DNA of 44,829 nt from Candidatus Daviesbacteria bacterium (GCA_016198275.1 JACQIX010000023.1:1-44829); one strand, 5' to 3'. Positions 8,686-16,863 are shown, counted from the first letter of the stretch. Notes: generated from the sequence alone by a model not told the origin. A program made the numbers and translations.

Positions 8686-9078
8686 TTACTTTTGTAATTT
8701 TGTCAGTTTAGGGATTTTTCCCCGATTAGTCAAATTCTTGAATACTGAGCCAGTCGAAGTATTTCTCCTTTTGCTTTTTCTAAAATAGCTGATTAAGAGA
8801 GTAACTGAAGTGATTATTAAACTTATCGTGACTATGTTTAAGGAATTTAATGCCTGCAATATTAGTGTAAAGATTAATGCTAAAGCAATGATTCCTGCAA
8901 GAAATAAATTTTTTAAAAAAAATTTTAGGGTTAAAGTGATTGCTAACAACAAAGGAATAAAAAAGAATAGAATTTGGGTTAAACTAGCCTGGGTGATCGT
9001 TTGGGGATAAGGGACCTGGAAAATTATCACTGCGAAACTGATCCAAAAAATCAAAGCTAAAATAGTTTGATATTTCAT
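8686..9078 (-). CDS. Small multi-pass membrane protein of unknown function
   Basis: 130 residues with four hydrophobic segments in the first 95 residues and a basic tail (KSKRRNTSTGSVFKN). The tail is partly encoded by a palindromic repeat (8741-8763), so part of the C-terminus may be repeat-derived. An AAGGAAG ribosome site abuts the ATG. It precedes metG by 2 nt and is probably cotranscribed with metG-tatD. No family recognised. Confidence 0.55.
   Translation of the reverse strand: MKYQTILALIFWISFAVIIFQVPYPQTITQASLTQILFFFIPLLLAITLTLKFFLKNLFLAGIIALALIFTLILQALNSLNIVTISLIITSVTLLISYFRKSKRRNTSTGSVFKNLTNRGKIPKLTKLQK
8741..8763. repeat. Palindromic element inside the small membrane gene
   Basis: AATACT and AGTATT arms flank GAGCCAGTCGA. 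The CTGAGC..GTCGAAG core matches the style of the intragenic elements in the M24 peptidase and grpE. Read in frame on the coding strand it gives NTSTGSVF. Confidence 0.55.
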
Positions 9079-9101
9079 CTTCCTTAATATTACTTAATTT
9101 T

Positions 9102-11327
9102 TTACTCTCCTACCATCTCAAAAGTGGAACCAGTAGAATTTTTGGAAACCTCAATTCTTACTGGGAATTCATCTTTCAGCTCTTCAATATGAGTCACAAT
9201 CAATATTTTTTCAAAATCGTCTTTGATTGCATCAATAGATTCAATAAGTCTGGCTCGGCCCGGTGCATCCTGAGATCCGAATCCTTCATCTATCACCAAA
9301 AATTGTAATTTGGCGCCGGCCCGCTGGGTTAATAATTTTGATATAGCCAACCTGATAGCAAAATTTACCCTGAACTCCTCACCTCCTGAAAAAAGTTCAT
9401 AAGGCCGTTTGCCCATTTCATCAGAAATATTAATATCTAAAGTTTCCACAATTCCTTTTTCTCCTGACTCCAGTTTGGTTTTGGTTTCCCTTTGGGTTTG
9501 CAGACTGACTTTCATTCTACCTTCTGTCAAATTATCCAATAACTTGTTTGCTTCGTCCTCAATCTCGGGAATTGCTGTTTCAATAATCATGGCCTGTATC
9601 CCTTTTTTGCCAAAAGCCAAAGCTAACTGTTCAAAAATTTGCTTTTCTTTTTGCAGTTTACTTTTTTGCTGATGTTTTTGAGAAGCTAGTTGTTCCAACT
9701 GTTTAGTCCGGGATACCAATTGTTTTGCTTCACCAAACTGCCTCTCAAGCTCCAAAGCTTTTTGAGACAGTTCAATTCTAATAGTTTCCTGGGCAATTAA
9801 TCTTTTTTGAACCTCTTTTAATTTATTTTCAAATATCAGCAGTTGCTCCAACTCTTTTTGTCCGCTGGTTAAATGTTTAACCTTAATATCATAAATTTTC
9901 TTTAAATCCAAAATAGCCTCCTGGTGCGTTTTTACCCCAGTCTCTGCCTGAGCAAGTTTGATGAATAAATTTTGATAGTTATCTAATTGCAAGATTTGAT
10001 CCCTAATTTTTGTCCAATGTTTTGTTTGTTCCTCCAATATCTTAACTTCTTTTTCTAAATAATTAACTTTAGATTCCTCTGGTAACACTACAGACTGGTA
10101 TTTTTGCAACTTCTCCTTTAATTTAAGTATTTGAACTTCGTTTTTATTAATGGAATCTTTATTTTTTAGTAAAATTTGTTCGTTCTTATCTTTTCCAATC
10201 ATCTGGCCGCAAGTGGGACAAGTCTGTTGGTTGAGATTTAGATGATTGATCTGAGTTTGTATTTGTTCATTTTCAGTCTCCAGTTTTTTTAATTCAATCT
10301 CGATAACCTTTATGGCAATTTGTCTTTTTTCTTCCCTACTGATCAAAATTTTTTGAACTGCAGCTAGTTCGTCTTTAACCTTAATAAGTTGCGACCTTTT
10401 TGTTTCTAAATTACTTTTTTCTTGCTGTAATTTTTGCAGTTTTTGATAATTTTCTTCAATAGTGATTTTTTGCTTTAAAATATCCTCAAACTCCCCCTTT
10501 GCTTTTTCATTAAGAGAGATTAGCAATTTAAAGTCTGTTAAATCTTTTTCAATTTTTTCAATTTGAATCTTTTTTTCTTCAAAAGATTTGATGGCAGAAA
10601 TGATTGTTTGATGTTTAAATTGGATTTTTTTAATTAGTTCTTCGCATTCTTGAAGATCCGCTTTCACTTTTTTAGCTTCTTGCTCAGCAACAGATAATTT
10701 TTTTTCCCTGTCCTCTTTTTGTGAAAGTTCTGCCTCAATTTCCAAAAGCTGATAATCTAGGAGAGATAAATTAGTTTGCGCATCCTTGGCTTTTTCTTTA
10801 GCCTTTTCTTCCAGAAGGTCATAATGATCCAATCTTAAGATTTCTGTTAAAATTCTTTTGCGTTCAGTTGGGCCTTTAGTGGTAAATTCATCTGCGTGTC
10901 CTTGTCTAAGATAAGAAGAGCTGGTAAAAGTTTCAAAAGTTAAATGCAAGGTTTGGATAATTTTTTCTTGGGTAGCTTTGATAGTGCCTTCAGTTAAGTT
11001 ATGAAGTGGTGAACCACTCCAAAATTCTAAGGCTGTGGAACCGCCGCCTTTTTTGCTACGCCTTCTTTTAACTGTATAAAGATGGCCGTCAAGCTCAAAA
11101 GAGAATTCAACCTGCATATTATCAGCTCCCATGTGAATTAAGACGTCAGATGACTCACCTGACCGGGAATTTCCCCAAATACACCAGGTGATAGCATCTA
11201 AAAGTGATGATTTGCCAGCCCCATTCAGCCCGGAAATTGCAGCTAGCTTAAATTTGGTAAAATCCAATTCCGGCGGATTTTCACTAAAACTGGTAAAATT
11301 TGAAAGCTTAAGATTTACCGGTACCAT
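9102..11327 (-). CDS. sbcC: SbcC/Rad50-type SMC-like ATPase, exonuclease subunit
   Basis: 741 residues. Walker A GLNGAGKS (about 33-40), a long coiled coil (about 165-600) broken by a zinc hook CPTCGQM (about 368-374), ABC signature LFSGGEEFR (about 645), Walker B LQFLVIDEGFG (about 670-680) and a final H-loop VTHIEEL. With SbcD it forms the nuclease complex that opens blocked DNA ends and hairpins. It is shorter than the E. coli protein (over 1000 residues). Gene order is sbcD, NUDIX, sbcC, with 29 nt before the ATG; no clear ribosome site. Hairpin cleavage is notable given the many palindromes in this window. Confidence 0.92.
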   Translation of the reverse strand: MVPVNLKLSNFTSFSENPPELDFTKFKLAAISGLNGAGKSSLLDAITWCIWGNSRSGESSDVLIHMGADNMQVEFSFELDGHLYTVKRRRSKKGGGSTALEFWSGSPLHNLTEGTIKATQEKIIQTLHLTFETFTSSSYLRQGHADEFTTKGPTERKRILTEILRLDHYDLLEEKAKEKAKDAQTNLSLLDYQLLEIEAELSQKEDREKKLSVAEQEAKKVKADLQECEELIKKIQFKHQTIISAIKSFEEKKIQIEKIEKDLTDFKLLISLNEKAKGEFEDILKQKITIEENYQKLQKLQQEKSNLETKRSQLIKVKDELAAVQKILISREEKRQIAIKVIEIELKKLETENEQIQTQINHLNLNQQTCPTCGQMIGKDKNEQILLKNKDSINKNEVQILKLKEKLQKYQSVVLPEESKVNYLEKEVKILEEQTKHWTKIRDQILQLDNYQNLFIKLAQAETGVKTHQEAILDLKKIYDIKVKHLTSGQKELEQLLIFENKLKEVQKRLIAQETIRIELSQKALELERQFGEAKQLVSRTKQLEQLASQKHQQKSKLQKEKQIFEQLALAFGKKGIQAMIIETAIPEIEDEANKLLDNLTEGRMKVSLQTQRETKTKLESGEKGIVETLDINISDEMGKRPYELFSGGEEFRVNFAIRLAISKLLTQRAGAKLQFLVIDEGFGSQDAPGRARLIESIDAIKDDFEKILIVTHIEELKDEFPVRIEVSKNSTGSTFEMVGE

Positions 11328-11356
11328 ATATCATAAGAAAAAAATTATAAGGCTCA

Positions 11357-11764
11357 TTAGGATTTTGATAAATATTTCCTTAAGGCTTCAACAATTTTTT
11401 TGGTAGGTTTAATAGGAGAATTTAGTACTTCTTCTATAATCATCCATTCTAACCTATTTCCGCTATCCAGTATTTTTTCAGGTAGCTCTCCTTGCCATTT
11501 GGTAATAAGAAAGGGGACTATAATTTGATTATTAAGTCCTAATATTTGCTCCTCTTTAGGCAAGACTATAAATTCCAAAGGAATTACTCCTAATTCCTCA
11601 AAAACTTCCCTTTTTAGCGCCTGCTCTATTGTTTCAAAATCTTCAACGCCTCCGCCGGGAATTAATGTCTGCCATTCTGAATAGTTTTCCAGTAACCTTT
11701 TTTCGGTTAGTATTTTTTCTCCATCCGTAAATACACAGATCACAACCTTGGCTCGTTTTTTCAT
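11357..11764 (-). CDS. NUDIX hydrolase
   Basis: 135 residues with a complete Nudix box, GGVEDFETIEQALKREVFEE then LGV (about 37-60), matching GX5EX7REUXEEXGU. NUDIX enzymes hydrolyse nucleoside diphosphates linked to another group; the substrate cannot be read here. It lies 3 nt after sbcD and 29 nt before sbcC, so it is expressed with the DNA end-processing pair, which makes nucleotide-pool cleaning a reasonable guess. Confidence 0.88.
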   Translation of the reverse strand: MKKRAKVVICVFTDGEKILTEKRLLENYSEWQTLIPGGGVEDFETIEQALKREVFEELGVIPLEFIVLPKEEQILGLNNQIIVPFLITKWQGELPEKILDSGNRLEWMIIEEVLNSPIKPTKKIVEALRKYLSKS

Positions 11765-11767
11765 GAT

Positions 11768-12946
11768 TTAATTTTCAAAAAGTTGAGCGGCATATTTTTC
11801 CAATTCTTGCTGTCTTTGCGGGGGATATTTTTTAAATTGAAAATATTTTCTTAAAGCATCAGTTGGGGTGAGAGTTTCCACCTGCTCTTTCCCATAAAAT
11901 CTGACTCTTTCTATTCTTTCGACATTTTTGGAAATTCCGGCAATAAAATTGGCTGAAGATAAGGCTTTTTTAATTTTATCCATCTGGATTTCTTTTTCGC
12001 AATCCCTGGGGATGTTGATAATAACTCTGACTATTTTGTCTTCGATCTGATGATTTTTTATTTCAGCCAGGATAGTTTGGGTAGGATCCGGGTCATTTCC
12101 TTTTAAATCAACAGTGATTGTTAGAAACTGGCGGGCATTAGTGGTCAGAAATTGAAAAGTTACTTCATAGTTGTTGTGCATGTGCGAGAGATTTTTCGTT
12201 TCACTCAGAGTGACAATTATAATTCCTTTTTCTTCTTTTTCTTCTCCAAAATCTATTCTTTGAGGGGAGCCGGAATAAACAATCAGCGGGTTTTTCCCTA
12301 AAACCTGATGTTTATGAATATGTCCTAAAGCCACATAACTAAGTTTCTTATCTTGCAGTAAAGGTAAGGGGATGGTTACATCATTGGCAATCGCCAACCC
12401 TTTTTCCGACCCATAAGCAGCTCCCTCCACTTCGGTATGTGATAAAAGGATGGCAGGGGAGTTGGTAGTGATTTGATCATACAACAGTTTTAATTTTTCA
12501 GCAATAGTTTTATAGTCATTTTTATGCAGCCAGGGCAAAGTGACAATTTGTAAAATTCCTGATTTGGTGGGGATGTTTAAAAGCTCAGGTTTTCTGGATA
12601 CCCAGACATTGTCTATTTCCAAGGCCGAATAAATATCCAAAGTATTGGCTTTACCTTCGGCATTGGGAGTATCATGATTTCCCACAACCAAAACTACTGG
12701 TATTTTTTTAGCCAAGCGTCTGATTCTTTCACCAAAGCCTCTTTGCTGGGTGGGATTTGGATCACGGGTTTTATAGGCATCTCCGGCAAAAACTACGGCG
12801 TCAACCTCTTCCTCAAAAGCCTTTTCTAAAATAAAATCAAAAGTTTTAAAAAAATCCAAAAGACGGGTGGAAAGCCCGGTTTTCGGATCCAATTTGGTAT
12901 AATTTTCCATGCCGATATGTAAGTCTGAGAAGTGGAGAAGTTTCAT
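11768..12946 (-). CDS. sbcD: SbcD/Mre11-type DNA exonuclease subunit
   Basis: 392 residues from the ATG at 12946. The frame stays open for 12 more codons, but that part holds the promoter (-10 ending 7 nt before this ATG), so the later start is chosen. Calcineurin-like metal motifs: FSDLHIG (D8, H10), FAGDAYKTRD (D56), VGNHDTPN (about 89), LLSHTEVEG and GHIHKHQ. It is the nuclease partner of SbcC. A palindromic repeat at 12189-12215 encodes VTLSETKNLS in a loop near the C-terminal part, likely an in-frame insertion. Confidence 0.92.
   Translation of the reverse strand: MKLLHFSDLHIGMENYTKLDPKTGLSTRLLDFFKTFDFILEKAFEEEVDAVVFAGDAYKTRDPNPTQQRGFGERIRRLAKKIPVVLVVGNHDTPNAEGKANTLDIYSALEIDNVWVSRKPELLNIPTKSGILQIVTLPWLHKNDYKTIAEKLKLLYDQITTNSPAILLSHTEVEGAAYGSEKGLAIANDVTIPLPLLQDKKLSYVALGHIHKHQVLGKNPLIVYSGSPQRIDFGEEKEEKGIIIVTLSETKNLSHMHNNYEVTFQFLTTNARQFLTITVDLKGNDPDPTQTILAEIKNHQIEDKIVRVIINIPRDCEKEIQMDKIKKALSSANFIAGISKNVERIERVRFYGKEQVETLTPTDALRKYFQFKKYPPQRQQELEKYAAQLFEN
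12189..12215. repeat. In-frame palindromic element inside sbcD
   Basis: On the coding strand it begins GTCACTCTGAGTGAAACG and ends AAAAATCT. It matches the element in nadK at about 20 of 26 positions, with the shared core GAG-GAAACGAA and ATCT end. It encodes VTLSETKNLS. Confidence 0.65.
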
Positions 12947-12953
12947 TGGAGAA

Positions 12954-12982
12954 ATTATATCTGAGCAACAACCATTTGACAA
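12954..12982 (-). promoter_or_regulatory. sbcD promoter, leaderless type
   Basis: TTGTCA (12977-12982), a 17-nt spacer, and TATAAT (12954-12959), with only 7 nt to the ATG at 12946. Near-consensus sigma-70 spacing places the transcript start at the start codon. Confidence 0.8.
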
Positions 12983-12995
12983 ATAAGCGAAAATT

Positions 12996-13019
12996 TGATA
13001 AATTTTTAAAAATTTATCA
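12996..13019. repeat. Perfect 24-bp AT-rich palindrome in a divergent gap
   Basis: TGATAAATTTTT followed directly by its reverse complement. It lies 13 bp beyond the sbcD -35 box and 23 bp before the small orphan gene at 13043. A dimeric repressor site for one or both divergent genes is possible. The A/T composition also fits a transcription-induced cruciform, but not a classic terminator. Confidence 0.75.
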
Positions 13020-13042
13020 TCAGATTTAAAAAAAGGACAATC

Positions 13043-13324
13043 ATGGCTGAAAAATTTCTCGATAAATTTGGAGAAGATAGAGAAGGTTTTTATAACCTAG
13101 CTCAAAACACATTAACCGGTGAAAAATTCAGGCCCTTTGATTTTGACAGCAGAGAAGAGAAAGATAAACTGGTGGTGGAGAGTAGAAAGACAGTGGCAAT
13201 GAGAACAGGTGAAATTCCCTGTCCGATACCTGATCCCAGAAGGGAAGGTAAACATTTAGGACCAAGAAAACCTCGTGAAGGTCATCACAAAGATCCAGAT
13301 ACCGGAAGAAGAGCCCCATTTTAA
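13043..13324 (+). CDS. Small charged orphan protein, unknown function
   Basis: 93 residues, hydrophilic, no membrane segment. The C-terminal third is rich in Pro, Arg, Lys, His and Gly and looks disordered. AAAGGAC ends 5 nt before the ATG as a ribosome site, and an in-frame product with a proper stop fits the gap between divergent promoters. I do not recognise a family. The adjacent perfect palindrome may control it. It is most likely a real gene because of the ribosome site and of the next gene's promoter lying just after its stop. Confidence 0.5.
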   Translation: MAEKFLDKFGEDREGFYNLAQNTLTGEKFRPFDFDSREEKDKLVVESRKTVAMRTGEIPCPIPDPRREGKHLGPRKPREGHHKDPDTGRRAPF

Positions 13325-13336
13325 AATTGCCACGAC

Positions 13337-13345
13337 TGGTACAAT
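13337..13345 (+). promoter_or_regulatory. Extended -10 promoter of the M24 peptidase gene
   Basis: TGgTACAAT ends 7 nt before the ATG at 13353, giving a leaderless transcript. It also marks the true start against an in-frame ATG at 13275 that would overlap the upstream gene. Confidence 0.7.
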
Positions 13346-13352
13346 GGGTGTC

Positions 13353-14468
13353 ATGTTTAACCTTAGACTCCAAAAACTTCGGGAAAAATTAAAAAAGGCA
13401 AACTTGGGGGCAGTATTAATTGCTGATGTTGCCAATATTACTTATTTAACAGGCTATGAGAATTTTTCTCTCTACGAAAGAGAAGCTTATTTGCTAGTTG
13501 GTGGTAATTTCCAATATATTATCACTGACGGTAGGTATTCTGAGGTTATAAAAAAACAAGTCCCCCACTTTAAGCTTTTCGAAAGGAGTCACCAAAACCC
13601 GACTGAAAAATTATTTCAGGATTTAAAAAAGCAAATTAAAATTTTGGGCATTGAAGAAAATGAACTAACAGTTTTAGAGTACAAATCATTGACTAAACAC
13701 TTTCAAAAAACCAAACATTTTGATACTGATAAATTAAGAAATATCAAGACTGATCAAGAAATCAAAAAAATAGCCAAAGCCTGTAAGTTGGGAGATTTAG
13801 CCTTTAAATACATTTTAAAAAAAATTAAATTTGGGATCACTGAGGAAGAAATTGCCAATGAATTGGAAAAATTTATTAAACAAGAAGGGGCTCAACTTTC
13901 ATTTCCTCCAATTGTAGCTTTTGGTAAAAATTCATCTATCCCTCATCATCAGACGGGAAACACCAAAATAGGTCCTTCGACTCGCTTCGCTCGCTCAGGA
14001 CGAGAAGGACTAATCATACTTCTCGATTTCGGCGTGAAATTTGAAAATTATTGTTCTGATATGACCAGAACGACTTTCTTTGGTTCTCCTTCAATTAAAC
14101 AAAGAGAAATTTATCAGACAGTTTTGGTAGCCCAACATGAAGCTATAAAGTTTTTAAATAACCAAATAAAATTTGGCAAAAAAATCACAGGTGCAATGGT
14201 AGATAAAATAGCCAGAAATTATATTATCGAAAAAGGTTACTCCTCCATCCCGCATTCTTTGGGCCATGGTATAGGGTTAAAAGTTCATGAGCACCCTTCC
14301 GTCTCGCCTAAAAGCAAAGATGAATTAATAGAAGGGATGGTTTTTTCTATAGAACCTGGAATATATATACCTGATTTAGGTGGAGTAAGGATAGAGGATT
14401 TATTTGTTTTGGAAAAAACAGGTTTGAGACAATTGACTACTTCCGCAAAAGAGATAATTCAGTTATAA
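13353..14468 (+). CDS. M24 metallopeptidase, Xaa-Pro aminopeptidase/dipeptidase type
   Basis: 371 residues from the ATG at 13353, chosen because an extended -10 sits 7 nt upstream and the sequence MFNLRLQKLREKL is the normal beginning of the family. An N-terminal creatinase-like domain (to about 125) precedes the pita-bread catalytic domain. Metal ligands are seen in LLDFGV and CSDMTRT (two Asp), SLGHGIG (His), IEPGIY (Glu) and RIEDL (Glu). The enzyme removes or splits peptides at X-Pro bonds in the cytoplasm. A palindromic repeat (13972-14010) adds PSTRFARSGREG just before the first metal Asp, a place where homologues normally have a shorter loop. Confidence 0.92.
   Translation: MFNLRLQKLREKLKKANLGAVLIADVANITYLTGYENFSLYEREAYLLVGGNFQYIITDGRYSEVIKKQVPHFKLFERSHQNPTEKLFQDLKKQIKILGIEENELTVLEYKSLTKHFQKTKHFDTDKLRNIKTDQEIKKIAKACKLGDLAFKYILKKIKFGITEEEIANELEKFIKQEGAQLSFPPIVAFGKNSSIPHHQTGNTKIGPSTRFARSGREGLIILLDFGVKFENYCSDMTRTTFFGSPSIKQREIYQTVLVAQHEAIKFLNNQIKFGKKITGAMVDKIARNYIIEKGYSSIPHSLGHGIGLKVHEHPSVSPKSKDELIEGMVFSIEPGIYIPDLGGVRIEDLFVLEKTGLRQLTTSAKEIIQL
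13972..14010. repeat. In-frame palindromic element inside the M24 peptidase gene
   Basis: Arms GTCCTTC and GAAGGAC bracket the CGACTCGCTTCGCTCGCTCA core. The core is of the widespread CTGAGCGAGCGAAGCGAGTCG type. It encodes PSTRFARSGREG. grpE holds a diverged copy (40570-40597) that differs by four transitions over 28 nt. Confidence 0.75.
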
Positions 14469-14481
14469 TAACTGTTACATT

Positions 14482-15099
14482 ATGGATAAGTGGAACCAAC
14501 TGGCAAGTAAGGAAAGCATAGATAAAACAATTAAGGCTTTAAAGGTTAGCGGTATTGATGCCAGGTTTGTAAAAAATAGCCAACAGGTAAAAAAAGCAGT
14601 CCTTGAAATTTTGCCGGAAGGCAGCGAAGTGATGACAATGAGTTCTAAGACATTAGATACCATCGGTTTATCTGAAGAAATTAATAAACAGGATGGCAAA
14701 TTTAAGCCGGTTAGGGATAAGCTTTATGCTATGAACCAGCAAACTCAAGCTCAGGAAATGAATAAACTGGGAGCAGCACCCCAGTATGCTTTGGGAAGTG
14801 TGCATGCAGTCACTGAAGATGGTCATGTTTTGATTGCGTCTAACACAGGTAGCCAGTTGCCGGCTTATGCTTATGCAGCGCTGCACGTGATCTGGGTGGT
14901 TGGGGCGCAAAAAATTGTCAAAAATGTTTCGGAGGGGATGAAGAGAATTTATGAATATGTTTTACCTTTGGAATCCGAGAGGGCGAAAAAAGCATATGGT
15001 GTGCCGGGCAGCAATGTCAGTAAACTTTTAATTGTCAGCAAAGAAATAAACCCAGGCAGGATTAGCTTAATTTTAGTAAATGAAAAATTAGGTTTTTAA
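14482..15099 (+). CDS. LUD-domain protein (LutC/YkgG-like)
   Basis: 205 residues. The LUD (DUF162) domain spans most of the protein, with the core ALGSVHAVTEDGHVLIASNT and GSQLPAYAYA (about 111-138) and the closing VVGAQKIVKN. The family includes LutC, part of lactate utilisation in other bacteria, but no LutA/LutB partners are visible here, so the role is open. TATAAT lies 12 nt before the ATG, and the gene follows the M24 peptidase by 13 nt. Its stop shares TTAA with the convergent methyltransferase gene. Confidence 0.85.
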   Translation: MDKWNQLASKESIDKTIKALKVSGIDARFVKNSQQVKKAVLEILPEGSEVMTMSSKTLDTIGLSEEINKQDGKFKPVRDKLYAMNQQTQAQEMNKLGAAPQYALGSVHAVTEDGHVLIASNTGSQLPAYAYAALHVIWVVGAQKIVKNVSEGMKRIYEYVLPLESERAKKAYGVPGSNVSKLLIVSKEINPGRISLILVNEKLGF

Positions 15100-15653
15100 A
15101 CACGGTACAGCCAAAAAATTCCAGCCCCTTTAATATTCTTCGAGAAATCAATTTCTTTTGAAAGGTCTATTTTTCTATAAGGTTTCCAGTTTGGGAAATG
15201 ATAAGTTTGGGTGATTACAGTGGACCCCTTTTTTAATTCTTTTTTTAATTTCTCCTCTAATTTTTTAACCCCTTTTGGTAAAAGGTAAATATAAATTATA
15301 TCAGCCTTAGCATAAGACCTATTAAAAATATTATTATGATAGAAATTTATACTTCCACCCTTGGGGTGGAAAGCTAAAGTTTTAGATTTATATTTTGCAT
15401 ATAGTATTCTTAAAAATGATTGTTCGACACCATAAGTTTCAGCCCCCATCTTTGCAGCCTCTATTACTACTCTACCGTCTCCGGATCCTAATTCATAAAA
15501 CTTCCCCCCCTTTTTAACTCCTGCCAGTTTTAAGATTTTTTTAATGTTTTCCATTTTGGTGGGAACAAAAGGAGCATCAGAACCAGCAAACCAGGATAAT
15601 CCGATTAGGCAACCTATTAATATACCTCCGGAGATAATGAGAGTTAGATCCAT
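15096..15653 (-). CDS. Membrane-anchored class I SAM-dependent methyltransferase
   Basis: 185 residues. One N-terminal hydrophobic segment (about 4-22) is followed by a Rossmann-type methyltransferase with motif I ELGSGDGR (about 54-61) and acidic motif II (YGVE, about 74-77). The substrate is unknown. Around residues 93-101, AFHPKGGSI is encoded by a palindromic repeat (15353-15371) whose 19 bp also occur in lepA in the same frame, so this is likely an inserted loop. The gene has a good promoter 66 nt upstream (-10 at 15719-15724) and follows femAB and a structured intergenic element. Confidence 0.75.
   Translation of the reverse strand: MDLTLIISGGILIGCLIGLSWFAGSDAPFVPTKMENIKKILKLAGVKKGGKFYELGSGDGRVVIEAAKMGAETYGVEQSFLRILYAKYKSKTLAFHPKGGSINFYHNNIFNRSYAKADIIYIYLLPKGVKKLEEKLKKELKKGSTVITQTYHFPNWKPYRKIDLSKEIDFSKNIKGAGIFWLYRV
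15353..15371. repeat. Palindromic repeat encoding FHPKGGS, copy in the methyltransferase
   Basis: On the coding strand TTCCACCCCAAGGGTGGAA, nearly perfect inverted repeat. Identical over 22 nt (continuing GTA) to a sequence in lepA (34165-34186), in the same strand and reading frame. Confidence 0.85.
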
Positions 15654-15718
15654 TTAGGCAATTCCATATAATTTTCCAGACGGACCTTATAGTCTATCTT
15701 TTAGTAAAAATCTCATCG

Positions 15719-15747
15719 ATTATAACCTCTTGTAAGATTTCAGTCAA
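15719..15747 (-). promoter_or_regulatory. Near-consensus promoter upstream of the methyltransferase gene
   Basis: TTGACT (15742-15747), 17-nt spacer, TATAAT (15719-15724). The predicted start is about 58 nt before the methyltransferase ATG, so unlike many genes here this transcript has a leader. One arm of the neighbouring inverted repeat lies in the spacer. Confidence 0.7.
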
Positions 15748-15821
15748 AATTGAGAATAATTTTGCAATGTTTTGAAGCTAGAACATTGCAAAATAGTGCA
15801 TAATAATATTTAAATCTTACA
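15731..15821. other. Nested inverted repeats in the femAB-methyltransferase gap
   Basis: Outer arms TGTAAGATTT (15731-15740) and AAATCTTACA (15812-15821) are perfectly complementary over 10 bp. Inside them a 13-bp perfect stem (15759-15771 with 15782-15794, core TTTTGCAATGTT) closes a 10-nt loop. The element starts 5 nt after the femAB stop. It could be a 3'-end stabiliser or terminator of femAB, a small mobile element, or an operator for the promoter it overlaps. Confidence 0.65.
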
Positions 15822-15825
15822 CAAT

Positions 15826-16851
15826 CTACTTATTTAGCAGTTTTAGTAGATAAATTTTTACAAGAGTCAACTTATCGATAGCTGTAAACAAGATATAAAT
15901 TGGCCAGTCAAAAACAAGATCATATGTTCCAATATATTCCACCAATTGGCCACCATACCCTTGCTTAAACCGATGGAAACCATACCAGGGATTTTTGGTA
16001 TTAGCATTTGGTCCCAAAGCTCCCCACATATCAAATCTTTTAAGGTTTAATTTTTTCCCTAATTTGATTGCTTCCCAGGCCACCAAATTATTGGCCATAA
16101 CCTGCTGGTAAGCTTTAGAAGAGCCACCGTATGGATAATAGAGTGTATCTTTAAAATTCAAAAGCAGCCAGGCAGTGGTCGGATGTCGGATATCAGATCC
16201 CGAAGGTCGGTAAAACGCAATTAATAATCTGGCCATATTATTAGCTTTCAATATTTCCCAGACTTTTCGATGATATTGCTCGTTATGACCATAATAGCCT
16301 TGGCGTACGCATGTCTCAAAGTAGAGTTTTGAATAAATCTTAAAAGCTTCATCATCTACTCTTTCTTCCACCTTTACCCCATGTTTTTGGGCCACTTTAA
16401 TGTTATATCTGGTTTTGGGATGCATATCTTTTAGGAGTTGGTCTTCGGATTTAGTCAGGTCTAAAATGAAATTGTATCTGGTAAAAAGAGACTTAGGGGA
16501 TTTCTTGAACAAATTGTATATTTGATATTTGATATTTGAAATTTCTATATCTGGTTCTACCTTAATAAAAGCACAATTATAATCCTTGCTGATTTTTGTT
16601 AAATCCTCTGCCAACTCTTTATCAGGAAATGGACCTTTGGGTAAGTAACCGACATATTTTTTGGTAAAAGGAATTTGGTGTAAGGTTAATTGAAAAACCT
16701 TAGATAATTTATTATTTTGATAAGTACCAAATCTTAAAAGTTTGGTGCCAACAGCTTTTCTAAACTGTCCCCACTCCCAAGACTGCATTATATGATTTAC
16801 TAATTTTTTGTATTGAGCTTTTTGTTTCTCTGTAATTAATTGTAAATTCAT
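15826..16851 (-). CDS. FemAB/FemX-type peptidoglycan interpeptide-bridge aminoacyltransferase
   Basis: 341 residues. Typical features are the N-terminal QSWEWGQFRKAVG (about 23-35), YLPKGPFPD (about 69-77), and the C-terminal NPWYGFHRFKQGYGG block (about 289-303) of the double-GNAT fold. The family adds amino acids from aminoacyl-tRNA to the side chain of lipid-linked peptidoglycan precursors at the membrane. This implies a wall with cross-bridges. TATAAT ends 6 nt before the ATG. A 7-nt repeat (16521-16545) encodes part of EISNIKYQIYN and looks like an in-frame expansion. Confidence 0.88.
   Translation of the reverse strand: MNLQLITEKQKAQYKKLVNHIMQSWEWGQFRKAVGTKLLRFGTYQNNKLSKVFQLTLHQIPFTKKYVGYLPKGPFPDKELAEDLTKISKDYNCAFIKVEPDIEISNIKYQIYNLFKKSPKSLFTRYNFILDLTKSEDQLLKDMHPKTRYNIKVAQKHGVKVEERVDDEAFKIYSKLYFETCVRQGYYGHNEQYHRKVWEILKANNMARLLIAFYRPSGSDIRHPTTAWLLLNFKDTLYYPYGGSSKAYQQVMANNLVAWEAIKLGKKLNLKRFDMWGALGPNANTKNPWYGFHRFKQGYGGQLVEYIGTYDLVFDWPIYILFTAIDKLTLVKIYLLKLLNK
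16521..16545. repeat. In-frame 7-nt tandem repeat inside femAB
   Basis: TTTGATA twice plus a third imperfect unit (TTTGAAA). Since 7 is not a multiple of 3, the three units fall in different frames yet remain open as SNIKYQIYN on the coding strand. Confidence 0.65.
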
Positions 16852-16857
16852 GAAGCC

Positions 16858-16863
16858 ATTATA
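16858..16863 (-). promoter_or_regulatory. -10 box of femAB, 6 nt before ATG
   Basis: TATAAT on the minus strand, preceded directly by TG, with 6 nt to the ATG at 16851. No clear -35. Confidence 0.6.
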
